From Chloroflexota bacterium (lineage in GTDB: Bacteria > Chloroflexota > Anaerolineae > 4572-78 > J111), in the NCBI GenBank assembly GCA_016860845.1, contig BOKF01000034.1:28123-92122 (forward strand): 64,000 nucleotides of DNA, given 5' to 3'. A program made the position numbers and the translations under genes. Every line of letters begins with the position of its first letter. The first letter of the stretch is position 1. The notes under the pieces were generated by a model. That model did not search any database, was not told the DNA's origin, and worked only from the letters and a program-made list of their open reading frames with translations. Of this stretch, positions 44,616 through 52,796 are shown piece by piece.

Positions 44616-46129
44616 CCGCTGCCAACGTAACCTTTTACGAGCGCGTTGAAGATGCGCTGCAAGATAAAAACCTCCGCGCCGCATTGGAGCTGGCGACCAC
44701 CCGCTTTGTGACTCTCCGCCGCAATGCCTTCGCTTCCCTGCCGGAAGCCGATGCCCTGCGCGACCACGCCCGCACGATTCGCGCTCACACCCTGGCCAAC
44801 CTCGACCGTTACCTGGCACAATTTGCCGAGGCGGTAGAGGCGAGTGGGGGTCACATCTGCTGGGCCGAAACACCGGAGGAGGCCAATCGCTACGTGGTCG
44901 AGCTGGCCAAGTCGCGGGGGGTCAAAGCGGTGGTCAAATCCAAATCCATGATCAGCGAGGAGTTGGAAATCAACCACGAGCTGGAAGCCGCCGGTATGCG
45001 CGTCGTCGAGACTGACCTGGGCGAGTACATCATCCAACTGGCCCAAGAAAAACCCTCGCACATCATTGCCCCGGTTATCCACAAAAGCCGGCAGCAAATA
45101 GCCGATCTTTTCCGCGAAAAACTCCAGGCAACCGACGCCGATTTGGCCGATGTGCCCAGCATGACCGCTTTAGCCCGCCGCATGCTCCGCGCCGATTTTC
45201 TGCAGGCCGATATGGGCATCAGCGGAGTCAATTTTGGCGTAGCCGAAACCGGCAGCATTTGCCTGGTGACGAACGAAGGCAACGGCCGCCTGACCACCAC
45301 CACCCCGCGTATCCACGTAGCGATGATGGGGATGGAACGGCTCGTCCCCACCCTCGAAGACCTGGGAGTGATGCTGCAATTATTGGCCCGCAGCGCCACC
45401 GGCCAGAAATTGAGCGTCTACAGCAATATCATTACCGGCCCGCGACGGAGAGGCGAGGAAATGATGGATCGAGAAGGCGAAGAGGCGCACAAGCCGGAAG
45501 ATACAAATGAAGCAATCTCTAAAAATCGTAAATCCAAAATCGTAAATCATAAATCAATGGAGCCTGACGGCCCTGACGAACTTCATATCATCATCCTCGA
45601 CAACGGCCGCAGTAAAGTTTTGGGCAGTGAACTGGCCGAAATTTTGTATTGTATTCGCTGCGGGGCGTGTCTAAACATCTGCCCGGTATACCAGCAAATC
45701 GGCGGTCACGCCTATGGCAGCGTTTATCCTGGCCCGGTCGGGGCGGTGCTGACGCCTGGCCTGTTGGGGGTGGAACCGTGGAGCGAACTGCCTCACGCCA
45801 GCAGCCTGTGCGGGGCATGCCGCGAGGTCTGCCCTATGCGCATTGACATACCGCGCATGCTGCTCAAACTGCGGGATAGGGGCATCAAAGCGGGTAAAGC
45901 GCCGGCCTGGCTCAAACTCGGCCTCCGGCTCTACCGCCTGGCCGTGGTCCGGCCCTGGTTGTATCGCCTGGGGGGTCAAATGGGTCAAAGTGGGCTGAAA
46001 GTGTTAGCCCGAAACGGCTGGATCAAGAAGCTGCCCGGTCCTCTGGCCGCCTGGACCGACTATCGTGACTTTCCGGCCTTTGCCCCCAAATCCTTCAGCC
46101 AACGCTGGCGGGAAGAGAGAGGGAACTGA
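44612..46129 (+). CDS. lutB: Lactate utilisation protein B-type (LUD domain plus 4Fe-4S)
   Basis: 505 residues. The LUD domain occupies 1-310 (VKSKSMISEELEIN, GVNFGVAETGSICLV), then two 4Fe-4S clusters IRCGACLNICPVYQQIGGHAYG and SSLCGACREVCPMRIDIP (residues of about 348-369 and 393-410). Between TGPRRRGEE and DGPDELHIIILDNGRSKVL there is an extra stretch of about 35 residues, rich in charged residues and including KNRKSKIVNHKS. It is encoded by an A-rich repeat (AAATCGTAAATC units) at about 45525-45560 and looks like an in-frame insertion of intergenic repeat DNA. Electron-transfer subunit of the lactate dehydrogenase complex. Confidence 0.92.
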   Translation: MTAANVTFYERVEDALQDKNLRAALELATTRFVTLRRNAFASLPEADALRDHARTIRAHTLANLDRYLAQFAEAVEASGGHICWAETPEEANRYVVELAKSRGVKAVVKSKSMISEELEINHELEAAGMRVVETDLGEYIIQLAQEKPSHIIAPVIHKSRQQIADLFREKLQATDADLADVPSMTALARRMLRADFLQADMGISGVNFGVAETGSICLVTNEGNGRLTTTTPRIHVAMMGMERLVPTLEDLGVMLQLLARSATGQKLSVYSNIITGPRRRGEEMMDREGEEAHKPEDTNEAISKNRKSKIVNHKSMEPDGPDELHIIILDNGRSKVLGSELAEILYCIRCGACLNICPVYQQIGGHAYGSVYPGPVGAVLTPGLLGVEPWSELPHASSLCGACREVCPMRIDIPRMLLKLRDRGIKAGKAPAWLKLGLRLYRLAVVRPWLYRLGGQMGQSGLKVLARNGWIKKLPGPLAAWTDYRDFPAFAPKSFSQRWREERGN

Positions 46130-46130
46130 G

Positions 46131-46185
46131 GGAACTCGTAGGGACTGATGGCTTATAGTTCCCTTAATTCCTATGAGTTCCTTTT
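46131..46185 (+). repeat. Inverted repeat between lutB and lutC
   Basis: GGAACTCGTAGG (46131-46142) faces CCTATGAGTTCC (46170-46181), followed by TTTT. It could be a weak terminator or a small repeat. It explains the 71-base gap in an otherwise tight operon. Confidence 0.6.
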
Positions 46186-46200
46186 AATTGAGTAAACCTG

Positions 46201-46896
46201 GTGAATTCCGATCAACAAAATTTCCTAAACCGCATTAAAGACAGCCTCCGCCACACCCATCTGCCGGCGGCTACGCCTGAGCATCCCGGTTCTTTCCAGG
46301 GTTACAGTTATCAGGCCAATGCCCCGCTGGCGAAAATGGCAGAGGCTTTTGCGCGTGAACTGCAAGCTTTGTCGGGCTATGTCCACCTTTTGGAAGAGAC
46401 CGAGTTTGTTCTGCCGATCATCGTGGAAATTTTACAAAAACATCAGGCGGAACGAATCATTGCCTGGGATCATGAGGAATTGGGGCTGCCCTGGGTCGGC
46501 GGGGCGCTGGCTGAAGCCGGCATTGCCATTGAAATCAACGACTTACCGGCTGAGGTCGAGGAGCGCAAAGCCAGCCTGGCTCGCCTGGATGGCGTTCGGG
46601 TCGGCCTGACCGGGGCGCAAGGGGGGCTGGCCGATACGGGAACTCTGGCCCTGGTCAGCGGGCCGGGCCGAGGCCGCCTGGCCTCGCTCTTGCCGCCGGT
46701 GCATATTGCCCTGCTGCCGGTGCAGAAGCTCTACCCATCCCTGCCCGCTTTTTTGGCCGCCAATCCCGGCATCGCCGCCGAAGGCAGCAACCTTGTTCTC
46801 ATCACCGGCCCCAGCCGCACCGCCGACATTGAACTAACCCTGAGCATGGGCGTTCACGGCCCGAAGGAAATCCACGTTGTCATTTTTCCAGGCTGA
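46201..46896 (+). CDS. lutC: Lactate utilisation protein C-type (LUD domain)
   Basis: 231 residues of the LUD fold. Landmarks are VGLTGAQGGLADTGTLAL, PPVHIALLPVQKLYP and ITGPSRTADIELTLSMGVHGPKE (the last at about residues 200-222). Third subunit of the Lut lactate oxidation complex. The start is a GTG at 46201 with no strong ribosome binding site, perhaps translated by coupling through the preceding hairpin. It ends 18 bases before the convergent gene at 46915. Confidence 0.9.
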   Translation: MNSDQQNFLNRIKDSLRHTHLPAATPEHPGSFQGYSYQANAPLAKMAEAFARELQALSGYVHLLEETEFVLPIIVEILQKHQAERIIAWDHEELGLPWVGGALAEAGIAIEINDLPAEVEERKASLARLDGVRVGLTGAQGGLADTGTLALVSGPGRGRLASLLPPVHIALLPVQKLYPSLPAFLAANPGIAAEGSNLVLITGPSRTADIELTLSMGVHGPKEIHVVIFPG

Positions 46897-46914
46897 GGCT
46901 GAGACAGGATTAAG

Positions 46915-47346
46915 TCATTGCCGTAAGACATACAACAAAGCCGTAGCATAAGCCTCATTCGCACCAAACGCTTCAAAAAGGATGCGTTCCCCTCGAAAAC
47001 GAATCTCACACCAGTAGCCGTCAGCGGTGCTGGTCAATTGCAGGGCCGGTTCAGCCTCGCCGATGAGACGCTGTTCCAACAATTCCCGCAACTGCGTCTC
47101 CGTTGGCAGCCAAACCAGGTCAGACACAAAAACATGATCCAAGGCCCACTCGACCGCGCCGTGAAAAGTCACCGCCAAGTGGCCATTGACCAGTTCAACC
47201 AGTACGGTCATGTCGCTGATAACATAGACCCCTTCATCCAAGCCCCGGTCGGGAATGGCAAAGAAGTCATTTTTGGCCGGAGTCCAGGTTAGACCCGCCG
47301 CTTTTAGTTCTTGAGCCAGGGTTAAAGAAAGCATCGAATTCACCAT
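46915..47346 (-). CDS. Conserved protein of unknown function
   Basis: 143 residues. I recognise the opening SLTLAQELKAAGLTWTPAKNDFF and the mid-section VYVISDMTVLVELVNG as a small soluble protein that recurs in Chloroflexota genomes, but I know no tested function. It has no signal peptide, membrane segment or metal motif. An internal ATG at 47334 (MLSLTLAQ) is an equally good start. It is followed by cobU upstream in the same orientation with a 33-base gap. Confidence 0.7.
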   Translation of the reverse strand: MVNSMLSLTLAQELKAAGLTWTPAKNDFFAIPDRGLDEGVYVISDMTVLVELVNGHLAVTFHGAVEWALDHVFVSDLVWLPTETQLRELLEQRLIGEAEPALQLTSTADGYWCEIRFRGERILFEAFGANEAYATALLYVLRQ

Positions 47347-47379
47347 CTCTAAGAAAAGATGAAGGCGGAAGGATGAAGT

Positions 47380-47973
47380 TCAGTTTTTCATCCTCGCTGG
47401 GCGCTCCACGCTTGGCACTCCCTCATCCTTTATTATCATCGGTAGTCCGGCGACCATAAAAATCACCCGGTTGGCCTGGGTCGCCAGGTACTGGTTTGCT
47501 CGTCCCAACAGGTCACGATAAATTCGACCCAGGGGGTAAGGCGGCACCAGGCCTAGGCCCACTTCATTTGAGACTACAATCAGCGGCGCGTTCAGGCGTG
47601 CCTGCGCCGACAGGATGGCTTCAAGCTCAGCCTGCACGGCAGCTTCAATCTCCGCTTGGGGTTCGGTTTCCAACATCAGCAGGATGTTGGAGGTCAACAG
47701 GGTCAGACAATCGAGCAGCAACACCTCTGGCGTGTCTTTAATTTTAGCCAGCGCTGCGCCGACATGGAACGGTGCTTCCAGGGTTTGCCAGGCAGCCGGA
47801 CGAGCCAGGCGATGGGCAGCGATACGTTGAGCCATCTCTTCGTCGCCAACCTCGGCTGTAGCGATGTAGAGCACATGCTGGCCCCATGCGGCGGCCAACT
47901 TTTCGGCGTAAGCACTCTTGCCGCTGCGGGCGCCGCCCAAGATCAAAGTAAGGGGTGGTTGGACCAAAATCAT
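47380..47973 (-). CDS. cobU: Adenosylcobinamide kinase / adenosylcobinamide-phosphate guanylyltransferase
   Basis: About 197 residues. It opens with the P-loop [17 protein letters not shown], followed by [14 protein letters not shown] and [13 protein letters not shown], with [12 protein letters not shown] and [11 protein letters not shown]. It phosphorylates adenosylcobinamide and transfers GMP in the nucleotide-loop assembly of vitamin B12. The ATG at 47973 has AGGAG only 2 bases upstream; a TTG two codons later has better spacing. No other cobalamin gene is near. The 120-base region upstream has a G/A-rich inverted repeat (47980-48050). Confidence 0.9.
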   Translation of the reverse strand: MILVQPPLTLILGGARSGKSAYAEKLAAAWGQHVLYIATAEVGDEEMAQRIAAHRLARPAAWQTLEAPFHVGAALAKIKDTPEVLLLDCLTLLTSNILLMLETEPQAEIEAAVQAELEAILSAQARLNAPLIVVSNEVGLGLVPPYPLGRIYRDLLGRANQYLATQANRVIFMVAGLPMIIKDEGVPSVERPARMKN

Positions 47974-48134
47974 GACTCCTGAAAGGTGAGGCGAGGGCCG
48001 AGGAAGTGACAAAACATTCCTTCGCGTCTTTGCCTCTCTTTTCCTCGCCCCATTATAGCAAGAGGAAGTTTATTTTACCAGCAAATGTGCTAAGATTAAA
48101 CAAAACATGGAAAAAGTCGTTATGACATACAAAA

Positions 48135-49106
48135 ATGGCTAACTCACTGAATATTATTCCCGGCGTGCAGGTTGGTCACGCCCAAGATTTTGCCGCAGCG
48201 ACCGGCTGCACCGTCATTTTGACCCCTGCCGGCGCAGTGGGCGGCGTGGACCAGCGCGGCGGCGCGCCCGGCACGCGGGAAACTGACTTGCTGCGTCCCA
48301 TGCATCTGGTCGAAAAAGTCCACGCCGTATTGCTGACCGGCGGCAGCGCCTTTGGCCTGGCTGCCGCCGATGGAGTCATGCAATGGCTGGAAGAAAATTC
48401 TATCGGCTTTAATGCCGGTGTAGCCCAGGTACCGGTTGTGCCAGCAGCCGTGCTATTCGACTTAGGCATTGGCCGGGCAGACATCCGTCCTGATGGAGCG
48501 ATGGGTTACGCCGCCTGCCAGGCGGCGGCCAGCAATCTCAATTCCAACGCCGCAGGGACCATCGGTGCAGGCACAGGCGCGACAGTTGGTAAAATCCTGG
48601 GCCAGGCAGCTCAAATGAAGGGCGGTATCGGTACGGCGGTGATTGATCTGGGTCAAGGTTTGTGGGTCGGCGCATTAATCGCGGTCAACTGCCTGGGTGA
48701 TGTGATCAATCCGGCCAGCGGGGTCATTCTTGCTGGGGCGCGAAAGTTGCCAGATGGCAATTTTGTTGATACCATGCAAGTACTGAAAATGCGGATGATG
48801 GGGAGCTTCACCGGCTCTGGGAACACCATTATCGGCGTAGTGGCTACTAATGCCTTGCTCTCAAAGGAGGCAGTGAACAAGGTAGCCCAAATGGCTCACG
48901 ATGGGTTGGCTCGCGCCGTTCGCCCGGCCCACACCATGTTTGACGGCGATACAATTTTCGCCCTGGCTACAGGTCAAGGGGGAGCGGCTGAAGTCAATTT
49001 AATCGGTGCTTATGGCGCTGAAGCCACAGCCCTGGCCATTGTTGATGCCGTGCAGCAAGCCACTTCGTTGGCTGGCGTGCCGGCCCTCCGCGATTTGTTA
49101 TCTTAA
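48135..49106 (+). CDS. P1 family peptidase (DmpA/L-aminopeptidase D-esterase-like)
   Basis: 323-residue N-terminal-nucleophile hydrolase that cleaves itself into two chains. It begins IIPGVQVGHAQD, then VDQRGGAPGTRETDLL and VLLTGGSAFGLAAADGVM. The self-cleavage site is likely N-T in GSGNTIIGVVATN near residue 237, leaving Thr as the nucleophile, as in the family. Substrates are small peptides or amides. Soluble, no signal peptide. It starts the gene pair with the kinase-like gene at 49118 (11-base gap). Confidence 0.9.
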   Translation: MANSLNIIPGVQVGHAQDFAAATGCTVILTPAGAVGGVDQRGGAPGTRETDLLRPMHLVEKVHAVLLTGGSAFGLAAADGVMQWLEENSIGFNAGVAQVPVVPAAVLFDLGIGRADIRPDGAMGYAACQAAASNLNSNAAGTIGAGTGATVGKILGQAAQMKGGIGTAVIDLGQGLWVGALIAVNCLGDVINPASGVILAGARKLPDGNFVDTMQVLKMRMMGSFTGSGNTIIGVVATNALLSKEAVNKVAQMAHDGLARAVRPAHTMFDGDTIFALATGQGGAAEVNLIGAYGAEATALAIVDAVQQATSLAGVPALRDLLS

Positions 49107-49117
49107 ATGGAGCAGGA

Positions 49118-50671
49118 ATGACTGTTACGTTAGAAATCCAGCTTCAAGACTATATCCTTGAAGAGGAAATTGGCCGGGGCGATCTGGCCATTGTCTACCG
49201 GGCGCGCCGCCGTTTGGATGGCGCTGAGGTAGCTGTTAAGATGCTGGCTTATCAATTTACCTTTGATGAATTTTTTGGGCGGCGCTTCAAAGAACTGGCC
49301 AAACAAACGGCCAAGCTAGAGCATCCCAATATTGTCCGTACTTATGAAGCCAAACAACAAGGCAGCGTTTTATACGTTGTCCGCGAGTTAATTGACGCCC
49401 GGCCCCTGGCCGAGGTGTTAGCGGAAGAAGGGCCTTTCTCCCCGCAGCGCATGTTGATTATCGCTCGCCAGGTGGCCTCGGCTCTGGATTATGCCCATCA
49501 AAAATCAATTACCCACGGCGACCTGTCGGCCTACCGTGTTTACCTTGACACCAACGACCATGCCACCGTGGCTGACTTTGGACAAACCCAGGCTATGGTC
49601 GGCACCAGCTTGGTCAAACAGGGTTTCGCGGTGGGTTGCCCGGAAACAATGGCCCCGGAGCGGGTGCATGGGCAGGGACCAACCCGCCAGTCTGATCTTT
49701 ACGCGCTGGGCATTCTCTGCTACCAGATGTTAACCGATAAGCCACCTTTTACCGGCGCACCGGCAGCGGTCCTGCACGCGCAGGCTTACGAGCAGCCTCG
49801 ACCACTGCACCTGGTCAACTCCAGCATTCCGTTGCCATTAAGTGAAGCCATCGGACGGATGCTCTCAAAGGGGTTAGAGTTGCGCTACAACACCGGCGCA
49901 GAGTTTGTCCGGGCGCTTTCGGTGGCTATTGAGGGCACAGCGCCGGTACGCGCTCCGGCAGCAGCGGCGGCCCAAATTAAAGAAGCAGGTCTGCAATCAA
50001 CCCTGCCTCTTTGGAAACGTCCCTGGGTTTGGTTTTTGGCCGGTATACCGGTGATTGCCCTTTTGTTGGTTTTGGGTTTTTGGGTTGTCTCTCTGTCCAA
50101 TTCATTCCTGCCCGCTGCCGTCAATACACCCGCGCCAGCAGCCAGCAGCCAAGCAACGGCTACGCTTGCTTCTCAACCTGGACTGGAGGAAGACCCCGTG
50201 GCAAATGCTCCGCTTGTAGCCCAAGTAACCAACACCCCAACCCCCACTGCCGAATTTACATCCACTCCAGCCAATACCCCCACGCTAATTCCCCTACCCA
50301 CACCGGGTGTTCCGACAATTGCCGATGACAGCCCTTTTACTAACCTGCGCCTGGCCCAGGGAATTTCTGCGGATAATCAACCGGAAAAGATCGGCACTTC
50401 TTTCCGGCCCGGCACGCAGCCGGTTTATCTCTTTTTTGATTACGATGGCATTAAACCGGGCACAACCTGGACGCATCGCTGGACCTGGGCTGATACGGAG
50501 TTGGATGCTTACCCGGATGTCTGGTCATCAGGCTATAACAGCAGCGGTACCGCCTGGGTCTATTACAATCCGACCGGCGGCTATCAGCCTGGCCCCTATA
50601 AAGTCACCTTAGAAGTCAATGGACAGACAGTGGCTACAGCCACTTTTGTTATTCAGCCCGGCGCACCCTGA
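49118..50671 (+). CDS. Membrane Ser/Thr kinase-like protein, probably a pseudokinase
   Basis: 517 residues. The N-terminal kinase fold (about 12-275) has a glycine loop GRGDLAIVYRA, ATP-binding Lys in AEVAVKML, and DFG in TVADFGQTQ, APE in ETMAPERV. The catalytic loop reads HGDLSAYRV where active kinases have HRDLKPxNI: Asp stays but the Lys and the Mg-binding Asn are replaced. A membrane segment near 308-330 follows, then a Pro/Thr-rich linker and a beta-rich extracellular region with WTHRWTWADTELDAYPD. Ligand-sensing outside with a weak or inactive kinase inside is likely. No PASTA repeats. Confidence 0.82.
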   Translation: MTVTLEIQLQDYILEEEIGRGDLAIVYRARRRLDGAEVAVKMLAYQFTFDEFFGRRFKELAKQTAKLEHPNIVRTYEAKQQGSVLYVVRELIDARPLAEVLAEEGPFSPQRMLIIARQVASALDYAHQKSITHGDLSAYRVYLDTNDHATVADFGQTQAMVGTSLVKQGFAVGCPETMAPERVHGQGPTRQSDLYALGILCYQMLTDKPPFTGAPAAVLHAQAYEQPRPLHLVNSSIPLPLSEAIGRMLSKGLELRYNTGAEFVRALSVAIEGTAPVRAPAAAAAQIKEAGLQSTLPLWKRPWVWFLAGIPVIALLLVLGFWVVSLSNSFLPAAVNTPAPAASSQATATLASQPGLEEDPVANAPLVAQVTNTPTPTAEFTSTPANTPTLIPLPTPGVPTIADDSPFTNLRLAQGISADNQPEKIGTSFRPGTQPVYLFFDYDGIKPGTTWTHRWTWADTELDAYPDVWSSGYNSSGTAWVYYNPTGGYQPGPYKVTLEVNGQTVATATFVIQPGAP

Positions 50672-50675
50672 TGAT

Positions 50676-51293
50676 TCAACTTTGTCGGCGCTGGCGATAA
50701 AGGCTGGGGTCCACTATCTCGACCATTTTTTCCAGATTCAACGTGTTGCCCAAAAACTGGTTGATCCGCGCGAGTTCTGACCGCGAGTTTTGAAGAAGTT
50801 GGTTGTAATGAACGTCAATGCGCTGAATGTGGCTTTGCTGGTCTAGCCACGCATTAACATGGTGGAGGTGCTTTTCATAAAGCCGGCTCATTTCCGCATC
50901 GCTAACCTTGTCCGGATCTTCACCCCGGCGAATGATCATTTCACGTTGTGAGGCCAGGATTTCAGGCATGGCCCGACGCATAAAAATGATGCGGTAATTG
51001 TAGTCGGTAGGCAGATGCGGCAAAAAAATGGCAATCACCTTAACCGCCTTACCCTGGGCCTCAAGGAGCCAAGCACTGTCACCCTTTGGGAGTTGTTTTA
51101 CTCGCTCAAGTTCGTAATAGCCTTTGGGGTTATCTGTGTCGGCCGTACGGATGCTGTCGGTGAGAGGCAACAAGCCACCCGCTTCCAGAATTTTCATCAT
51201 CATGGAGGTACCCGAGCGAGGTAAGCCTGACACAATTGTAATCGGTTTGGCTTCTTCTTTAACGCCAAATAGGTTTTGAATTCGTTTGAACAT
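50676..51293 (-). CDS. Sulfotransferase family protein
   Basis: About 205 residues. The PAPS 5'-phosphosulfate loop is VSGLPRSGTSMMMKIL near residue 17, and the region IIFMRRAMPEILASQRE is the 3'-phosphate site. The rest (LYEKHLHHVNAWLDQQ, INQFLGN) fits short bacterial sulfotransferase-like proteins. I set the start at 51293 (MFKRIQNLFG) with GGAAAGA upstream; a longer reading to 51464 would run through the FMN riboswitch strand region. Acceptor unknown. Second sulfotransferase in the window, outside the EPS block. Confidence 0.85.
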   Translation of the reverse strand: MFKRIQNLFGVKEEAKPITIVSGLPRSGTSMMMKILEAGGLLPLTDSIRTADTDNPKGYYELERVKQLPKGDSAWLLEAQGKAVKVIAIFLPHLPTDYNYRIIFMRRAMPEILASQREMIIRRGEDPDKVSDAEMSRLYEKHLHHVNAWLDQQSHIQRIDVHYNQLLQNSRSELARINQFLGNTLNLEKMVEIVDPSLYRQRRQS

Positions 51294-51437
51294 AACAGCT
51301 CTTTCCTGGAGAAATGCGAGTAACGGGGCGTATTCTAGCATACTTTTCGGGCGGAACCAAACTAAGCAGTTAAAGAGTCGCCATTTATTATTGACACATT
51401 CCAAATAAATCATTATAATTTTGCTCAATAAAATATC

Positions 51438-51652
51438 TACCTTCGGGGCAGGGTGAGGGGCCAAACAGTTAGAGTTGGCCGTAATTCCCGACCGGCGGTG
51501 AGGCTGCGGGGGCAGCCAAGCCCGCGAACGTCCACTGGTTCCCAGATTAAAACCCCAAGTTTAATCTGCCCGTCTATTAGCACGGGGGCAGGCGGTGGAC
51601 GCCGACTCAGTGTAATTCTGAGGCCGACGGTATAGTCCGGATGGGAGAAGGT
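51438..51652 (+). ncRNA. FMN riboswitch (RFN element)
   Basis: The RFN signature is clear: TTCGGGGCAGGGTG at the 5' end, AATTCCCGACCGGCGGT, AAGCCCGCGAA, then GTAATTCTGAGGCCGACGG and AGTCCGGATGGGAGAAGG at the 3' end. An extra variable stem (around 51540-51585) enlarges it. It binds flavin mononucleotide and here leads into two terminator hairpins before the transporter genes, so FMN would switch off their transcription. Confidence 0.95.
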
Positions 51653-51703
51653 GATTGATTTAGACTTCCCATTGTTTTGGGTTGTCCTCTGAAATTAAAG
51701 CCG

Positions 51704-51737
51704 CCCCGGAGTACGTGTTTGTACTTCGGGGTTTTTT
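51704..51737 (+). terminator. Riboswitch terminator 1
   Basis: CCCCGGAGTAC (51704-51714) pairs with GTACTTCGGGG (51721-51731), one mismatch, then six T. It lies 52 bases after the aptamer. Confidence 0.85.
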
Positions 51738-51743
51738 GTGGTG

Positions 51744-51823
51744 AGCGAGGTTATAAAATCCTCGCTGCTTGGCTTGTTTTTGCTGCCCCGATGTTTGCGC
51801 TTGCTTACAATCGGGGCATTTTT
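51744..51823 (+). terminator. Extra hairpin and riboswitch terminator 2
   Basis: AGCGAGG/CCTCGCT (51744-51766) is followed by TGCCCCGAT (51784-51792) pairing perfectly with ATCGGGGCA (51810-51818) and five T. A second terminator in series before the ribX start codon at 51851. Confidence 0.75.
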
Positions 51824-51850
51824 ATTGCTGTTTCGGAAAGGGTTTTAGTT

Positions 51851-52687
51851 ATGCACGAGATGGTCAAGGTTTTAGAATCACCTAAAACACATCCAGCTTA
51901 CCTGCGCAACAGCGAACTCAAGAAAAAACGATGGCGCAAGGTAAGCCTGGAAATAATTGCTTTGCCTCTGGGGATTGTTTTGCTCCTCGGCTTGTGGTCG
52001 CTGATAGTGAGGGTGGGCAACTATCCTACCTTTATTTTGCCCGACCCCGGCAGCGTTTTTAATGAAATCGGCGTGATTGCCGCCAACGGCCTTTTGTGGC
52101 ATCACAGCCAGGCAACCCTGGCGGCGATTGTCGGGGGGTTAGCCCTGGGGTTGACCAGCGCTACCCTGCTGGGGTACATCCTGGCTAAAAGCCCGCTGCT
52201 AGAGCGATTGGTCGGGCCTTATGTGGTCGCCTCGCAGGCAATTCCGGCTGTGGCCATTGCCCCGTTGTTGGTGATCTGGTTTGGCTCCGGGAAATTAAGT
52301 AAAGTTTTGATTTGTGCGCTGGTGGTTTTCTTCCCGGTGCTGGTCAACACCATCGTCGGGATTCGTTCGGTAGATACCGGTCTAAAAACACTGATGCACT
52401 CCCTGCGAGCGAACCGCTGGCAGACATTTATCATGTTAGAAGTACCGGCGGCGATGCCGGTTTTGCTAGGTGGATTGAAAATTGGGGTGACTCTGTCGGT
52501 GATTGGGGCCGTGGTTGGCGAGTTTGTAGGGGCGGATCAGGGCCTCGGTTTCCTGATCAACCTGTCCAAAGGTTTATTCGACACGCCGCTGATGTTTGCC
52601 GCGCTCTTTACCCTGGCCGCTATCTCGCTGTGTTTATATCTCGTGGTGACCGGACTGGAGCACTGGCTGCTGGCCTGGCGGCGATAA
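51851..52687 (+). CDS. ribX: Riboflavin-type ABC transporter permease (RibX-like)
   Basis: About 278 residues, a NitT/TauT-type permease with six hydrophobic segments. The inner-membrane coupling loop is visible in HSLRANRWQTFIMLEVPAAMPVLLGGLKIGV (positions of about 190-220). FMN-riboswitch control and a neighbouring NMT1-type binding protein match the RibXY riboflavin importer described in Chloroflexi; that assignment rests on context. The start is set at 51851 (MHEMVK) with AAAGGG upstream. An open frame reaching back to 51677 would start inside the leader and cross both terminators, so it is rejected. Confidence 0.85.
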   Translation: MHEMVKVLESPKTHPAYLRNSELKKKRWRKVSLEIIALPLGIVLLLGLWSLIVRVGNYPTFILPDPGSVFNEIGVIAANGLLWHHSQATLAAIVGGLALGLTSATLLGYILAKSPLLERLVGPYVVASQAIPAVAIAPLLVIWFGSGKLSKVLICALVVFFPVLVNTIVGIRSVDTGLKTLMHSLRANRWQTFIMLEVPAAMPVLLGGLKIGVTLSVIGAVVGEFVGADQGLGFLINLSKGLFDTPLMFAALFTLAAISLCLYLVVTGLEHWLLAWRR

Positions 52688-52699
52688 TTTGCACCTATC

Positions 52700-52746
52700 A
52701 GGTGACTGGCACTTCTGTCCTTTAATTAACCAAGTGCCAGTCACCT
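52700..52746. repeat. Inverted repeat AGGTGACTGGCACTT, copy 2
   Basis: AGGTGACTGGCACTT (52700-52714) and its perfect complement (52732-52746), between ribX and ribY. Related to copy 1 at 42327-42386. Confidence 0.82.
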
Positions 52747-52796
52747 GAGCTTGAGCAGTTACGATAATTTTTATGACAAGAGGAGACTGGAGAAAC

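Noticed and set aside
45520..45565. CRISPR array
   Set aside because: The AAATCGTAAATC repeats are short, without unique spacers, and lie in a coding gene.
51677..51850. N-terminal extension of the permease
   Set aside because: It would begin inside the FMN leader and run through both terminator hairpins.
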